From: Rhodospirillaceae bacterium
GTDB lineage: Bacteria; Pseudomonadota; Alphaproteobacteria; Rhodospirillales; Rhodospirillaceae
Assembly: GCA_029245025.1 (NCBI GenBank)
Contig: JAQWQC010000034.1
Coordinates: 62,001 to 126,000 of the forward strand
Direction of reading: 5' to 3'
Length of the DNA: 64,000 nt
Below the pieces are notes generated by a model. That model searched no databases and was not told where the DNA came from. It saw only the letters and a program-made list of their open reading frames with translations. The translations under genes were made by a program, and so were the position numbers. Shown piece after piece: positions 29,852 through 38,293 of the stretch (positions within the stretch are counted from its first letter, which is position 1; each line of letters begins with the position of its first letter).

Positions 29852-30775
29852 ATGGAAAAAGAAAACACTATCCAACCCTTCGAGACAGGGGATGTGATTG
29901 TCGCCTGTACGGTGCGCAATAATCCTGATGATGACCACGCCGGTGATGGCCGCATTCTGCAATACGATGCCGACCTTAATGAAAAGGGTGTTCTGTGGAT
30001 TGAGAACACAACCCACTTGATCAACGGCTTGACCTTCGGCCCTGACAATATGTTGTGGGCCTTTGATCAACATATACATGTCGCCATTAAGATTGATCCG
30101 AAGACCGCCACAGAACGCCTGGTTGAAGGATTGGTGCCGCGGTCTCTTTCCAGCGTGAACTTTATGGCTGATGGCTCGATGATCTTTGGGGAGCACCTGT
30201 GTAGCGACAAAGACCTTCCGGGCACGCACGCAAAAGCCATCAATGACTCAGGTTCGATTGGTGAAGGTAAAATCTTCAAGTTCGACTCAGCAGGAAAATT
30301 GGTCGCCGAGTGGCAGCCCGAAGTTCATGGTGGCATTGCCGGTTTCCTTGGGGTGACCAGTGCGTTGCTGCTTCCCGATGACCGCACGCTTCTTTACGTC
30401 ACAGAAACATCGAACGAAGTGAGGCGGTTCGATGTTGTGGACGGCAGGCAGTTGCCACCCCTAGCAACCTACCCCGAAGGCCGTGAAGGATTCGTATTCT
30501 TCTTAGCCTTCATGCCGGACGGCCGGTTGATGTTGAGCCGTGGCGCGCATATTGAATTTCTTGATCCTGAATCTGGCGAGATTCTCCAGACTATGCCGCA
30601 GGAAGGATTTGGTTGGGCTGTTATTTCAGGCGCCAATGACAATGAGCACATATACTCGGGTAACTTCTTTACCGGAGAGGTGGCAAAGTTCAGGATTTCT
30701 GACGGAGCTAAAGTTGCGAATGTCGAACTAAATGCCGAACGGGCTTTGGCTGGAATGGCACAGTGCCGCGGTTAG
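29852..30775 (+). CDS. SMP-30/NHL-like beta-propeller protein (tandem copy 1)
   Basis: A 307-residue cytosolic beta-propeller with repeated strand patterns: GDGRILQYDADL, FGPDNMLWAFDQH, GEGKIFKFDSAG and FDVVDGRQLPPL. Near its start NNPDDDHAGDGRI is identical to a stretch in the next gene; its acidic cluster looks like a metal site. Overall it resembles SMP-30/gluconolactonase or lactonase-type propellers, so ring-opening hydrolysis is plausible but unproven. RBS GAGGAC. A 110-base gap separates it from the aldo/keto reductase. Confidence 0.78.
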   Translation: MEKENTIQPFETGDVIVACTVRNNPDDDHAGDGRILQYDADLNEKGVLWIENTTHLINGLTFGPDNMLWAFDQHIHVAIKIDPKTATERLVEGLVPRSLSSVNFMADGSMIFGEHLCSDKDLPGTHAKAINDSGSIGEGKIFKFDSAGKLVAEWQPEVHGGIAGFLGVTSALLLPDDRTLLYVTETSNEVRRFDVVDGRQLPPLATYPEGREGFVFFLAFMPDGRLMLSRGAHIEFLDPESGEILQTMPQEGFGWAVISGANDNEHIYSGNFFTGEVAKFRISDGAKVANVELNAERALAGMAQCRG

Positions 30776-30838
30776 TCTGTCTCCTTGCTTCCACCGCACA
30801 TTGACGCACAAAACAAAACGAATTGCATTGAGGACGCT

Positions 30839-31798
30839 ATGCCTAAAGATCTAGTGAACAATCCGGATGTTGGTTCAAATTACCTCCAGCCGTTTGCGCC
30901 GGGTGATTTTTTCCTTGGCGCAACCTTGCTGAACAACCCCGACGATGATCACGCTGGTGATGGTCGCATCTTTCAGTTCGGAGCGGACGGCACTCAAAAA
31001 GCCGTGTTGCATACCCCCGATACAACACATCTCGTAAAGGGACTGATGTTCGGTCCTGATGGTGTGCTGTGGGCTTTTGATGCCAGTGAGCATGAGATTC
31101 TTCAAGTGGGTCCCGACGGCAAGCGGCGGCCCAATGCGGATTATCCCGCTCGCCCCTGGTCCAGCGGGTTCTTCGATAAAGCGGGCAACCTTTATCTGTA
31201 TGAGCACATCACCGGCACCATGGTCGATGTGCCTGAAAAATACCGGCAGATGCAGCGCACTCTTCCCGGCGAAGAGGATAAAATAGGTGACGGCAATGTT
31301 TACAAGTTCTCGCCATCCGGTGAATTGCTTGAGACTTACGAGACTGAAACTTCAACCAGTTTTGCCGGATATCTCGGGGTCACCAGTTGCACCTTGCATC
31401 CTAGCGAGAAGTACATCACCTACACCACGGAAACCTCGAAACGCATTATGCGCTACGACATCGTCAACAATAAGCAAATGGATGACCTGGTGCAGTTGCC
31501 TGAAGATCAGCCCGAGTTTGTGTTTTGCCTGAATTACTGCGCTGACGGCACATTGGCTGTCACCCGCGGACAGAAGATTGAAATGATTGATGAAGACGGC
31601 AACGTCAAACAGACTCTTCCTCTTGAAGGGCGGGGGTGGGCCACCATCAAAGAAAGCAATGACCAACAGCATCTGCTCGTCTCGTCCTTCTTCACCGGTC
31701 TTTTTCTGAAAATGAAAAAAGACAGTGGCGAGGTTGTGAGGACCATGGCGGTCGATGTTGAGCGCGCCCTCGCAGGCGTCGCAGAATTTCCAGGATAA
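30839..31798 (+). CDS. SMP-30/NHL-like beta-propeller protein (tandem copy 2)
   Basis: A 319-residue paralogue of the preceding gene, with the same NNPDDDHAGDGRI near the start and the same blade spacing (FGPDGVLWAFDAS, GDGNVYKFSPSG). It ends VDVERALAGVAEFPG, matching LNAERALAGMAQCRG of copy 1. ATG 30839 is chosen for the GAGGAC site that also precedes copy 1; an earlier in-frame start at 30785 lacks one. The pair looks like a recent tandem duplication that has diverged, perhaps to two related lactone substrates. Confidence 0.78.
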   Translation: MPKDLVNNPDVGSNYLQPFAPGDFFLGATLLNNPDDDHAGDGRIFQFGADGTQKAVLHTPDTTHLVKGLMFGPDGVLWAFDASEHEILQVGPDGKRRPNADYPARPWSSGFFDKAGNLYLYEHITGTMVDVPEKYRQMQRTLPGEEDKIGDGNVYKFSPSGELLETYETETSTSFAGYLGVTSCTLHPSEKYITYTTETSKRIMRYDIVNNKQMDDLVQLPEDQPEFVFCLNYCADGTLAVTRGQKIEMIDEDGNVKQTLPLEGRGWATIKESNDQQHLLVSSFFTGLFLKMKKDSGEVVRTMAVDVERALAGVAEFPG

Positions 31799-31820
31799 AC
31801 ACCCAAATAAGGATCATTTA

Positions 31821-32699
31821 ATGGCCTCACCGCTTACGCGCCGCACTCTCAACTTGGGCGTCGCCGGTCTTGGTGGCTTTGCCACCGGGCTTATGGCCTC
31901 GCGCAGTTCTTCAAGCGCAACGGGAGGCGCAATCGTGTCCTCAGCAAAGGCGGCTGAAACTCTAGGCCCCAAGAGTGACGAGGGTTTATTCCACAATTTC
32001 ATCCGGGTCGCCGGTAGCAGCGGCAATGAAGTGGTCATGGCGTGGCACGAAATTTACCGCTACGGCATTGTTGGCAAGGAGGTTACGCCTCTCCACACCT
32101 CTCGCGGCGCGTTGATTGTCGAGCACACAAACAATGGCGGTGGGTCATTCACTATGACTCGCCGCGAAGTGGCCTACCATTGTGATATCGAAACCGGCAA
32201 GGTCATCGACAAGCTAAAGAATCCATACACCGGTGCGATGGACGATGTGGAACACCTCAGGTCGGGGCCAGTGACAACAGTTCACACCGCGCACTCTATG
32301 TCTCAGAACGGACAAGAGCTGCCCATTGACCACAAAGTCGGACCCGCCCGCGTGGTTGGTGATGAAGTGGTTCTTAATCATGATCTATCGGCCAAATTTC
32401 CTGGCCCCAACGGCAAACTTCTCGTGTTCTATGATTACATTCAGTACCACGCCAAGTTGAGCCATCTGGCTGACCCGACCCTACTTAATGTCCCCGCCAC
32501 ATACGCCATTCAGGATTACATCGACTGGCGAGCCTGGCAGCGCATGGGAGATCGCGATGGCTTGATGCCTGGCCGTGGATTCGGACAAAAAGTTGCTGGG
32601 TTTGATGATATGCCTGACGACACCTTGGCCGCCATACAGGAGCGGGAGCCTGAATTCCTGACTGACTGGCAGAGCTGGGAAGGCAATACCCTCATCTAG
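31821..32699 (+). CDS. DUF1838 protein with Tat-type signal (copy 1)
   Basis: A 292-residue DUF1838 protein. The N-terminus SPLTRRTLNLGVAGLGG has a twin-arginine motif and hydrophobic stretch, so export as a folded protein is likely. The mature part shows the family pattern: HEIYRYGIVGKEVTPLH near residue 75, the CDIETGKVIDKLKNPYTG turn and a late GFDDMPDDTL segment. Catalytic role unknown; Tat export hints at a bound cofactor or metal. A second copy lies at 57757. RBS AAGGAT. Confidence 0.84.
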   Translation: MASPLTRRTLNLGVAGLGGFATGLMASRSSSSATGGAIVSSAKAAETLGPKSDEGLFHNFIRVAGSSGNEVVMAWHEIYRYGIVGKEVTPLHTSRGALIVEHTNNGGGSFTMTRREVAYHCDIETGKVIDKLKNPYTGAMDDVEHLRSGPVTTVHTAHSMSQNGQELPIDHKVGPARVVGDEVVLNHDLSAKFPGPNGKLLVFYDYIQYHAKLSHLADPTLLNVPATYAIQDYIDWRAWQRMGDRDGLMPGRGFGQKVAGFDDMPDDTLAAIQEREPEFLTDWQSWEGNTLI

Positions 32700-32757
32700 G
32701 TCTTGAGTTCTGATCTTTCGTGATAGCCTTCCCCAACACATATAAAAGAGGGGCGTC

Positions 32758-32874
32758 ATGATAGGTCGTGCGACCATCGTTTCCGTTTCAGCGCTGGGGT
32801 TGCTGACCAAGCTTGCCGTTACCCAGGACACGCGGTTTCGCTCTCAATTGGTTGAGCTCGACGGCGAGCTATAA
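32758..32874 (+). CDS. Small hydrophobic hypothetical protein, 38 residues
   Basis: A short frame starting MIGRATIVSVSALGLLTKLA and ending LVELDGEL, with a strong ribosome site (AAGAGGGGCG, about 8 bases upstream) and a stop nine bases before the next gene. The N-terminal half is hydrophobic enough for a short membrane helix, followed by a charged tail. No family recognised. Position and ribosome site make translation plausible; the length keeps confidence modest. Confidence 0.42.
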   Translation: MIGRATIVSVSALGLLTKLAVTQDTRFRSQLVELDGEL

Positions 32875-32883
32875 GAGTTAGCT

Positions 32884-33336
32884 GTGACTGAAATTTACAT
32901 TGACGCTGATGCTTGTCCGGTAAAGGACGAAGTGCTGCGCGTGGCGGAGCGGCATAACATTAAAATTCACGTGGTCGGTAATGCATGGATGCGTCGACCA
33001 AATGGGCCTCTGGTTAACAAAGTGGTGGTGCCCGAGGGCCCCGATGTCGCCGATGATTGGATCGCGGACCATATTTCAGCCCAGGATATTTGCATCACTG
33101 GCGATATTCCATTGGCGTCACGGTGTATTGAAAAGGACGCCGTCGTACTCGGCCACACTGGCAAGCCCTTCACGACAGATAGCATCGGCATGGCCCTCGC
33201 CATGCGCGACCTAAAAGCCCAATTGCGAGAGACCGGCGAGATCAAAGACCACCATGCCGGGTTCACCAAGGCGGACCGTTCTCGGTTTCTCTCAGCCTTG
33301 GAAGAGATGGTGCGGGCGGTTAAAGTCGTGTCATAA
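32884..33336 (+). CDS. yaiI: UPF0178 (YaiI/YqxD, DUF188) family protein
   Basis: A 150-residue protein of the conserved UPF0178 family. Hallmarks: YIDADACPVKDEVLRVAERH at residues 5-24, VVVPEGPDVADDWI near residue 47, TGDIPLASRCIEK near residue 74 and HTGKPFTTDSIG near residue 95. The fold is PIN-like and nuclease activity has been suggested, but the function is not settled. It uses a GTG start at 32884, confirmed by the family N-terminus. A widespread gene, not obviously part of the catabolic set. Confidence 0.92.
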   Translation: MTEIYIDADACPVKDEVLRVAERHNIKIHVVGNAWMRRPNGPLVNKVVVPEGPDVADDWIADHISAQDICITGDIPLASRCIEKDAVVLGHTGKPFTTDSIGMALAMRDLKAQLRETGEIKDHHAGFTKADRSRFLSALEEMVRAVKVVS

Positions 33337-33356
33337 CAAAGGAATTGGGGGCGACA

Positions 33357-34409
33357 ATGAGCGGCGAAGGACAACCAGGTTTTCTCTTTAATACCGGGCC
33401 GGCAGGACGCTGCGATGACTATAAAGTCGGTGGTGCGATGATGCGCTGGAACCCGGTGCTAGAGAAGTTCTGTACCTGGTATTACGCCCGCAGCACGGAT
33501 TTTCCTGGGGGTATGGCCCCGGCCTTGGGCTCAGGCTCTGTGGCGCTTGCAACGTCCGACGACGGACTCAATTGGGAGCGTTATGACGGACCGCTAAAGG
33601 GTGGCGCTGTCATGGTGCCCAACTCTGACCCCAGCGCTTTTGATAGTATCCACCTTGGCACTGGGGATATCGAATGGCGCGATGGCCAGTGGCACCTTTG
33701 GTATTACGCCGGTGATGACGGCACCCCTGAGTCAGTCAATCCGACTTACAGACATCCAGGCTATAATTTGCACGCAGGTCTCGCTGTCAGTGACGATGGC
33801 ATCACCTGGCAGCGCCGTCCGGGTAACGCCTTTGGTGGGGCGATCGTGGGCAATGCGGGAGAAATCTACGGCGCATTCCCCAACGTTTATCAATTGGGCA
33901 ACCGCACCATCCTCCAAGTGACAATCAAAGACAAAGACTTCAAGGGCTGGATCACCCGCGTCTGGGCTTCTGAAGATTTGCAGACCTGGGAATATCTTGG
34001 CCCGATGACGTGGAGTGATGATCCGCGTTACTACGATTCAAATGGTGTCATTACGCGCCATGTATTGCCTGACCCGGGCGGGGCCGGTGCGCCTTGGATG
34101 ATGATTTATACTGCTGTGGACGGCCGGCCCGAAAAGAAACAGCAACGCACTATTGCAGTAGCCGTGTCCGATGACGGCCTGAGCTGGCGGCGTCAATTTG
34201 ATGGCCCAGTCTTCGTTGCGGCGGAGCAAGGAGCGTGGGACGACTACAATGTCGCCAACCCGCAATTGTGTGTTCGCGGCGATGAGCTGTGGATGACCTA
34301 TTTCGGTTTTGCGGATCCCGCATTGCCTGGTGCTGCCGCGCTGCGCGGCATTGGTATGGCCGTCAGCAAGACCGGCGATCTGCGTAACTTCAAGCGGATA
34401 ACCGAATAA
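33357..34409 (+). CDS. Five-bladed beta-propeller protein, glycosyl hydrolase 43/32-like fold
   Basis: A 350-residue protein with repeated ASDDGLNWERY-type turns (ATSDDGLNWERY, VSDDGITWQR, SEDLQTWEYLG, VSDDGLSWRRQ), the typical blade signature of GH43/GH32-like five-bladed propellers. WYYAR, WHLWYYAGDDG and WMMIYTAVDG line the expected inner strands. No catalytic triad can be assigned with confidence and no signal peptide is present, so it may not be a glycosidase. It follows the yaiI-type gene by 20 bases and converges on the MFS gene with three bases between stops. Confidence 0.75.
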   Translation: MSGEGQPGFLFNTGPAGRCDDYKVGGAMMRWNPVLEKFCTWYYARSTDFPGGMAPALGSGSVALATSDDGLNWERYDGPLKGGAVMVPNSDPSAFDSIHLGTGDIEWRDGQWHLWYYAGDDGTPESVNPTYRHPGYNLHAGLAVSDDGITWQRRPGNAFGGAIVGNAGEIYGAFPNVYQLGNRTILQVTIKDKDFKGWITRVWASEDLQTWEYLGPMTWSDDPRYYDSNGVITRHVLPDPGGAGAPWMMIYTAVDGRPEKKQQRTIAVAVSDDGLSWRRQFDGPVFVAAEQGAWDDYNVANPQLCVRGDELWMTYFGFADPALPGAAALRGIGMAVSKTGDLRNFKRITE

Positions 34410-34412
34410 ACC

Positions 34413-35789
34413 TTATTCTGCTGAGGAGGATTCTATCGCCGCCTCTGGTGCAGTTGCATTCGCCCAGATGCGGACGCATACCGCAAGCACCATGACCACC
34501 GCATTGCATATGCCCATCATCAAAAACGGTGCGTTGGGGCCAACGATGTCGACAAGCTGCCCGCCGATAACGGTGGCCAGCATGATGCCGATAGCACCTG
34601 ACTTATTGAACACTCCGACCACCGTGCCACGATAGTTAGGCGGTGCTTCTTGGCCTAAGAGCGTGCCCGAGGCCACAACCGTTGAGGTTTCCCCCATGCC
34701 GGTCACAATGCATGCGAAGACGATCAGGCTGCCAGCGGCGAATGGATCGCCAATCAACCCGAGTCCGCAGTATCCAATGGTGGCGATTCCGAAAGCGATG
34801 GCCACAGCTGACGTGCGGTTGATGCGATCACAAATCAATCCCATCACGAATGCCCAACACATTGCGGAAAACTGAATGACCGCCCCAAATAAAAACCCAG
34901 CTCGGGCCATGGCTTGTCCAGTCGTGAGGCCTTGATCGACACCCACCTGGACGAACCACAAAGAAAAGAAGGTGCCGACAACTACCAGGTCTCCTCTTGC
35001 AATAAAGGCGCTGGTATAGGCGAGCGCGATGCGCGGGTTGCGTTTGGCTTCGGTGAGTCCGCGGCCCAAATTTTTGAGAACGCTGGGTCGGTCTTTAACC
35101 TCGGGTGGCGGTCCACCCTTTAGGCCGATGTGCAGAAGAATTGCTGTTACCACGCACATCGCGGTCGCGATCCAAAAGGTATATTGGCCCGCCTCAACAC
35201 GGTTGTAGCCCAACTCCTCAAAACGTTGCGGCATCTGTCCAAGGACAGCGCCCATGAACAGCACGCCGATGCCGTTGAATATGGATGTGGTTCCCAGCCA
35301 TTTACCGCGTGTGGTCTCTTGGATGATGTCGACCAGACAGGCGCTCAGCATCACAGGCACCATGGCCGCGCCCATCGCCACGATGACGCGGAACAAATAC
35401 AGCTGCAGGGTGGAGTCCGCGAATGGATAGATAAAATATCCGAATCCAAGAACGATGAATCCCGCAGCAAAGAGAATTCGCCGGCCCGTGCGATCTGATA
35501 GCGCGCCAACCAATCCCATCAACAGAATAACAACGACTTCTTGCAGGGCGGCGAGGTTGCCTGTGAGGGCGCCTTGATCTCCACGTGGGATATTAAACAC
35601 TTCTTGCAGAAGATAAGGTTGAATAAAGTTAACCAACGTCAGCAAAGCTAGACTTGCTGCCGTTGCGTACAACAGTGTGACGACGTTGAGTACCGAATAC
35701 CCGGGCGTAAACCAATAGATAAGTAGGTGAAGTCCCGATCGGTCGGGCGGATAACGGCCTGCCAACGATTGCGTTTTGTCTTCGGCCAC
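34413..35789 (-). CDS. MFS transporter (family-internal copy 1)
   Basis: A 458-residue, 12-helix major facilitator protein with a GTG start behind GGAGG. Loop 2-3 reads GALSDRTGRRILF. The segments QGALTGNLAALQE near residue 75 and NPRIALAYTSAFIARGDLVV near residue 255 recur almost unchanged in the transporters at 41104 and 42486, showing one expanded subfamily. An HD-domain gene lies 42 bases upstream on the same strand. Substrate unknown; import of the compound degraded by this region is a reasonable guess. Confidence 0.88.
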   Translation of the reverse strand: MAEDKTQSLAGRYPPDRSGLHLLIYWFTPGYSVLNVVTLLYATAASLALLTLVNFIQPYLLQEVFNIPRGDQGALTGNLAALQEVVVILLMGLVGALSDRTGRRILFAAGFIVLGFGYFIYPFADSTLQLYLFRVIVAMGAAMVPVMLSACLVDIIQETTRGKWLGTTSIFNGIGVLFMGAVLGQMPQRFEELGYNRVEAGQYTFWIATAMCVVTAILLHIGLKGGPPPEVKDRPSVLKNLGRGLTEAKRNPRIALAYTSAFIARGDLVVVGTFFSLWFVQVGVDQGLTTGQAMARAGFLFGAVIQFSAMCWAFVMGLICDRINRTSAVAIAFGIATIGYCGLGLIGDPFAAGSLIVFACIVTGMGETSTVVASGTLLGQEAPPNYRGTVVGVFNKSGAIGIMLATVIGGQLVDIVGPNAPFLMMGICNAVVMVLAVCVRIWANATAPEAAIESSSAE

Positions 35790-35831
35790 TGTGAAGTCCT
35801 CCAGGTTCTATTGATGTTGGCAGAATTAGTG

Positions 35832-36419
35832 TTACGGCGGGTTTGGCACCCAAATGGATTTCTTGGGAGCCATAAGAAGTCTGCGGATCATCGGTTCAAA
35901 GTCGTCGAGGCTCATGTACTCCATGTCCGGATTAAACGCTGGCATATCGTATTTGTCGCAGAAGTTGATGGCATATTGAAACCACGGGTGGTCGCTGAAT
36001 TGGTCGCGCATGTTCTTGTCAAGGCCGATGTGCTCGAAATAGTAATAGCCCTGAAACGCATGGTGATTTGCAATAAGCCAGCGGTTCTTCTCGCTGATGA
36101 AAGGTTCCAACAAGGCAGCGGCAAACTCACCATGATTAAACGGTGCAAGAAGGTCGCCGATATCGTGGATCACGCAGCACACCACATACTCTTCACCTTC
36201 CCCTGCTTGGTGAGCGAGGGTTCCCGTTTGAAGGCAGTGCTCTAAGCGGGTAACTTTATTGAAGCCGCGGGCTTCGGCACAGGTTTCATCTAGTTCCTTC
36301 AAGTGAGTTAGAATGCGGTCGGCAAAGCCTTTGGTGAATTCCGACTTTTGTAAACCCGGCAGAACCCACGGTGCAAATGCGGTGCCCCCTCGTGTCGGAT
36401 CTTGGTTGTTCTCGGCCAT
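35832..36419 (-). CDS. HD-domain protein, PhnZ-like
   Basis: A 195-residue HD-superfamily protein. The metal-binding ligands are visible: His in RLEHCLQTGTLAHQAG near residue 60, His-Asp in CCVIHDIGDLLAP near residue 84, and His in FNHGEFAAALL and ANHHAFQGYYYFEH near residue 115. The order and spacing resemble the PhnZ/MIOX-like diiron oxygenases that cleave C-P or C-C bonds more than classical HD phosphohydrolases, but this is a pattern impression. RBS AAGGAG. It is probably co-transcribed with the MFS gene downstream. Confidence 0.75.
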   Translation of the reverse strand: MAENNQDPTRGGTAFAPWVLPGLQKSEFTKGFADRILTHLKELDETCAEARGFNKVTRLEHCLQTGTLAHQAGEGEEYVVCCVIHDIGDLLAPFNHGEFAAALLEPFISEKNRWLIANHHAFQGYYYFEHIGLDKNMRDQFSDHPWFQYAINFCDKYDMPAFNPDMEYMSLDDFEPMIRRLLMAPKKSIWVPNPP

Positions 36420-36651
36420 TGTCGTCTCCTTTACAGCGCAAGCACTATCATTTTCAGGTGAGAGCCCAAGTGCCGCTAGCCCTTTATCCCAATCTCTTGT
36501 CCGATCTGCGGTTCATTTTGCACACACTTTTGCTATGACTGAGCCATGTCAGATCGTTTAACCCTACAATCCGTCGCGTTCGCAAACGCATTAACCTTTG
36601 CTTCCCTTCCAGCGCATACTCTATGTGGCACGCCTTCTTTCATTCCAGAAT

Positions 36652-36665
36652 GAGACAGATGTCTC
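36652..36665. promoter_or_regulatory. Palindrome upstream of the TRAP binding-protein gene
   Basis: A perfect 6-bp inverted repeat, GAGACA-GA-TGTCTC, lies 48 bases before the start of the TRAP substrate-binding gene, in the 294-base region (36420-36713) divergent from the HD gene. Size and position suit an operator for a dimeric repressor. No regulator gene is adjacent. Otherwise this gap shows no gene. Confidence 0.35.
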
Positions 36666-36713
36666 TGTTCCAAGTAATCTTGCTACTAGTTTTGACATAG
36701 AAAAGGTCCAGAT

Positions 36714-37757
36714 ATGAGAGCCTCAACTGCTTTAATTGCTTTAATTGCTTTAATTGCTCTAATTGGTCTTTTTGCCATTGTTGCAATCGAATCCGCTCAA
36801 GCCCAAGACCGGAAGGTGATGACCATTGGGGCCTACTCAGTCCCCAACACACCTTGGGATCTGAATTGGCAAGATGTCTCGGTTGCGTTTGAAGCCAATA
36901 CAGAACTCGGACTCGATCTTGAATTGCTGGTGCGGGGTGAGACTGGCAGCTCGGAAGAGCGCCTTAACTCTCTCCGTCGGAATCGTTTGCAGTTTGTCAG
37001 TTCACCGCTCGGATCCGGCGCTGCGATGATTCCAGAGCTTGCTGTTTTGCAACTGCCGTTTTTGTTTAATTCGACGCCTGAGGCGGATTTTGTTCTCGAC
37101 GAATACGCACTGCCTAAATTCCAAGCCATGTTCGCTGATAAAGGCATCATGTTTCTGCGTTGGACAGAAGCAGGGTCCAATCACCTGTTTGGAGATCGCC
37201 CGTTTCTGGCGCCCGACACGGTTAAGTTCTTCCCTATGCGCGTACAAACCACAAAAGCCTCATCAGTCTATTTTGAAGGTTTGCAAGCTGATGCGGTATA
37301 TATGAGTTCAAACGATATCGTGCAGTCGTTACAGACAGGTTTGATTGATGGTGGCGAAGCGGTCACCATTTTTTATTGGATGACCGGAATCTATGAGGAA
37401 GCGAAGCACTTTACGCTCACCGGACACGCCATTGAGCCAAGTTCAATACTGTTGAATAAGAAATTCTGGGATGGCCTGACCACCGAACAGAGAAATCTGG
37501 TGAGCACGGCTTACCCCGGATCAGACGCTGCCCGGAAACGGGTTCGTGAATGGATGACCAAAGTTGAAGATGATCTCCCCGGCCTGGGTGTGAGCTTGCA
37601 TCGCCTAAACGACGAGCAAAGGGCGGCATGGACCGCACAGGCCCAGTCTTCCTATGATGCCATACTCGACTCGATCGGTGGAGACGCCGAGGAGGTATAC
37701 ACTCTGGTGCTTGAGGGGCAGGCGGCCTACGCTCGTATGAAAGACGAAGACAGATAG
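36714..37757 (+). CDS. TRAP transporter substrate-binding protein (DctP family), orphan
   Basis: A 347-residue periplasmic solute-binding protein. The signal peptide starts MRASTALIALIALIALIGLF and ends ESAQAQ. The mature part shows DctP features: the first lobe with GETGSSEERLNSLRRNRLQF, and the selectivity region FFPMRVQTTKASSVYFEGL near residue 172, where the motif Arg normally binds a carboxylate. No DctQ or DctM gene is in the window, so partners are elsewhere or missing. The signal peptide contains a perfect short repeat (36729-36764). A palindrome lies 48 bases upstream. Confidence 0.9.
   Translation: MRASTALIALIALIALIGLFAIVAIESAQAQDRKVMTIGAYSVPNTPWDLNWQDVSVAFEANTELGLDLELLVRGETGSSEERLNSLRRNRLQFVSSPLGSGAAMIPELAVLQLPFLFNSTPEADFVLDEYALPKFQAMFADKGIMFLRWTEAGSNHLFGDRPFLAPDTVKFFPMRVQTTKASSVYFEGLQADAVYMSSNDIVQSLQTGLIDGGEAVTIFYWMTGIYEEAKHFTLTGHAIEPSSILLNKKFWDGLTTEQRNLVSTAYPGSDAARKRVREWMTKVEDDLPGLGVSLHRLNDEQRAAWTAQAQSSYDAILDSIGGDAEEVYTLVLEGQAAYARMKDEDR
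36729..36764 (+). repeat. Four 9-base tandem repeats inside a signal peptide
   Basis: GCTTTAATT occurs three times exactly and a fourth time with one change (GCTCTAATT), encoding four Ala-Leu-Ile units in the hydrophobic core of the TRAP binding-protein signal peptide. The unit is three codons, so slippage would change core length without shifting frame. Confidence 0.85.
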
Positions 37758-37968
37758 AAATTGCGTCTGACCCAGACGCCAGGAGCCCTCACTCTCTCCA
37801 AAGTCTTAGTATTCCTGGCAGGCCAGAACCAGTGCAATCATAGCTTTTGTGCGCCCCATCGGCACTCCGGGATCGGCTTTTATTTCATAAAACTCTACTT
37901 ATCGGTGCTGGCTCTGACCGCGCCGCCTGTCTATAAACGCTCTACCTTTTCTCATGAATGGGGGCGTC

Positions 37969-38283
37969 ATGCCTGCGCTTATAGTTATGTTTAATTTGAA
38001 AGACGGAGTCTCCGAAGCCGACTACGAGGCTTGGGCTAAGTCTGCTGATCTACCGACTGTGCGGGGTCACGAAGGGGTCGACGGGTTTGACCTATTCCGC
38101 GCGAACAATTTATTCCGCACGGAAGATGCTGCGCCTTATCGATATATTGAGGTCATAGACATCAACGATCTCGATCAGTTCAATCAAGATGTGACGACTG
38201 ATGTGCAAAAACCGATCTCCGAAAAATTCCGGGAGATTGCGGACAGCCCTGTCGCCATGTTCTGCGATAAGATCAGCGACTAG
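37969..38283 (+). CDS. REDY/HapK-like small protein
   Basis: A 104-residue protein starting MPALIVMFNLKDGVSEADYE and containing DLPTVRGHEGVDGFDLFRA, the pattern I remember for the REDY-like HapK family, small ferredoxin-fold (dimeric alpha/beta barrel) proteins found near prodigiosin-type and other biosynthetic or catabolic genes. Exact function is not established. ATG 37969 has GGGGGCG upstream and matches the family start; an ATG five codons earlier does not. An SDR gene follows 10 bases later, so the two are likely co-expressed. Confidence 0.75.
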   Translation: MPALIVMFNLKDGVSEADYEAWAKSADLPTVRGHEGVDGFDLFRANNLFRTEDAAPYRYIEVIDINDLDQFNQDVTTDVQKPISEKFREIADSPVAMFCDKISD

Positions 38284-38293
38284 GAGTACACCC

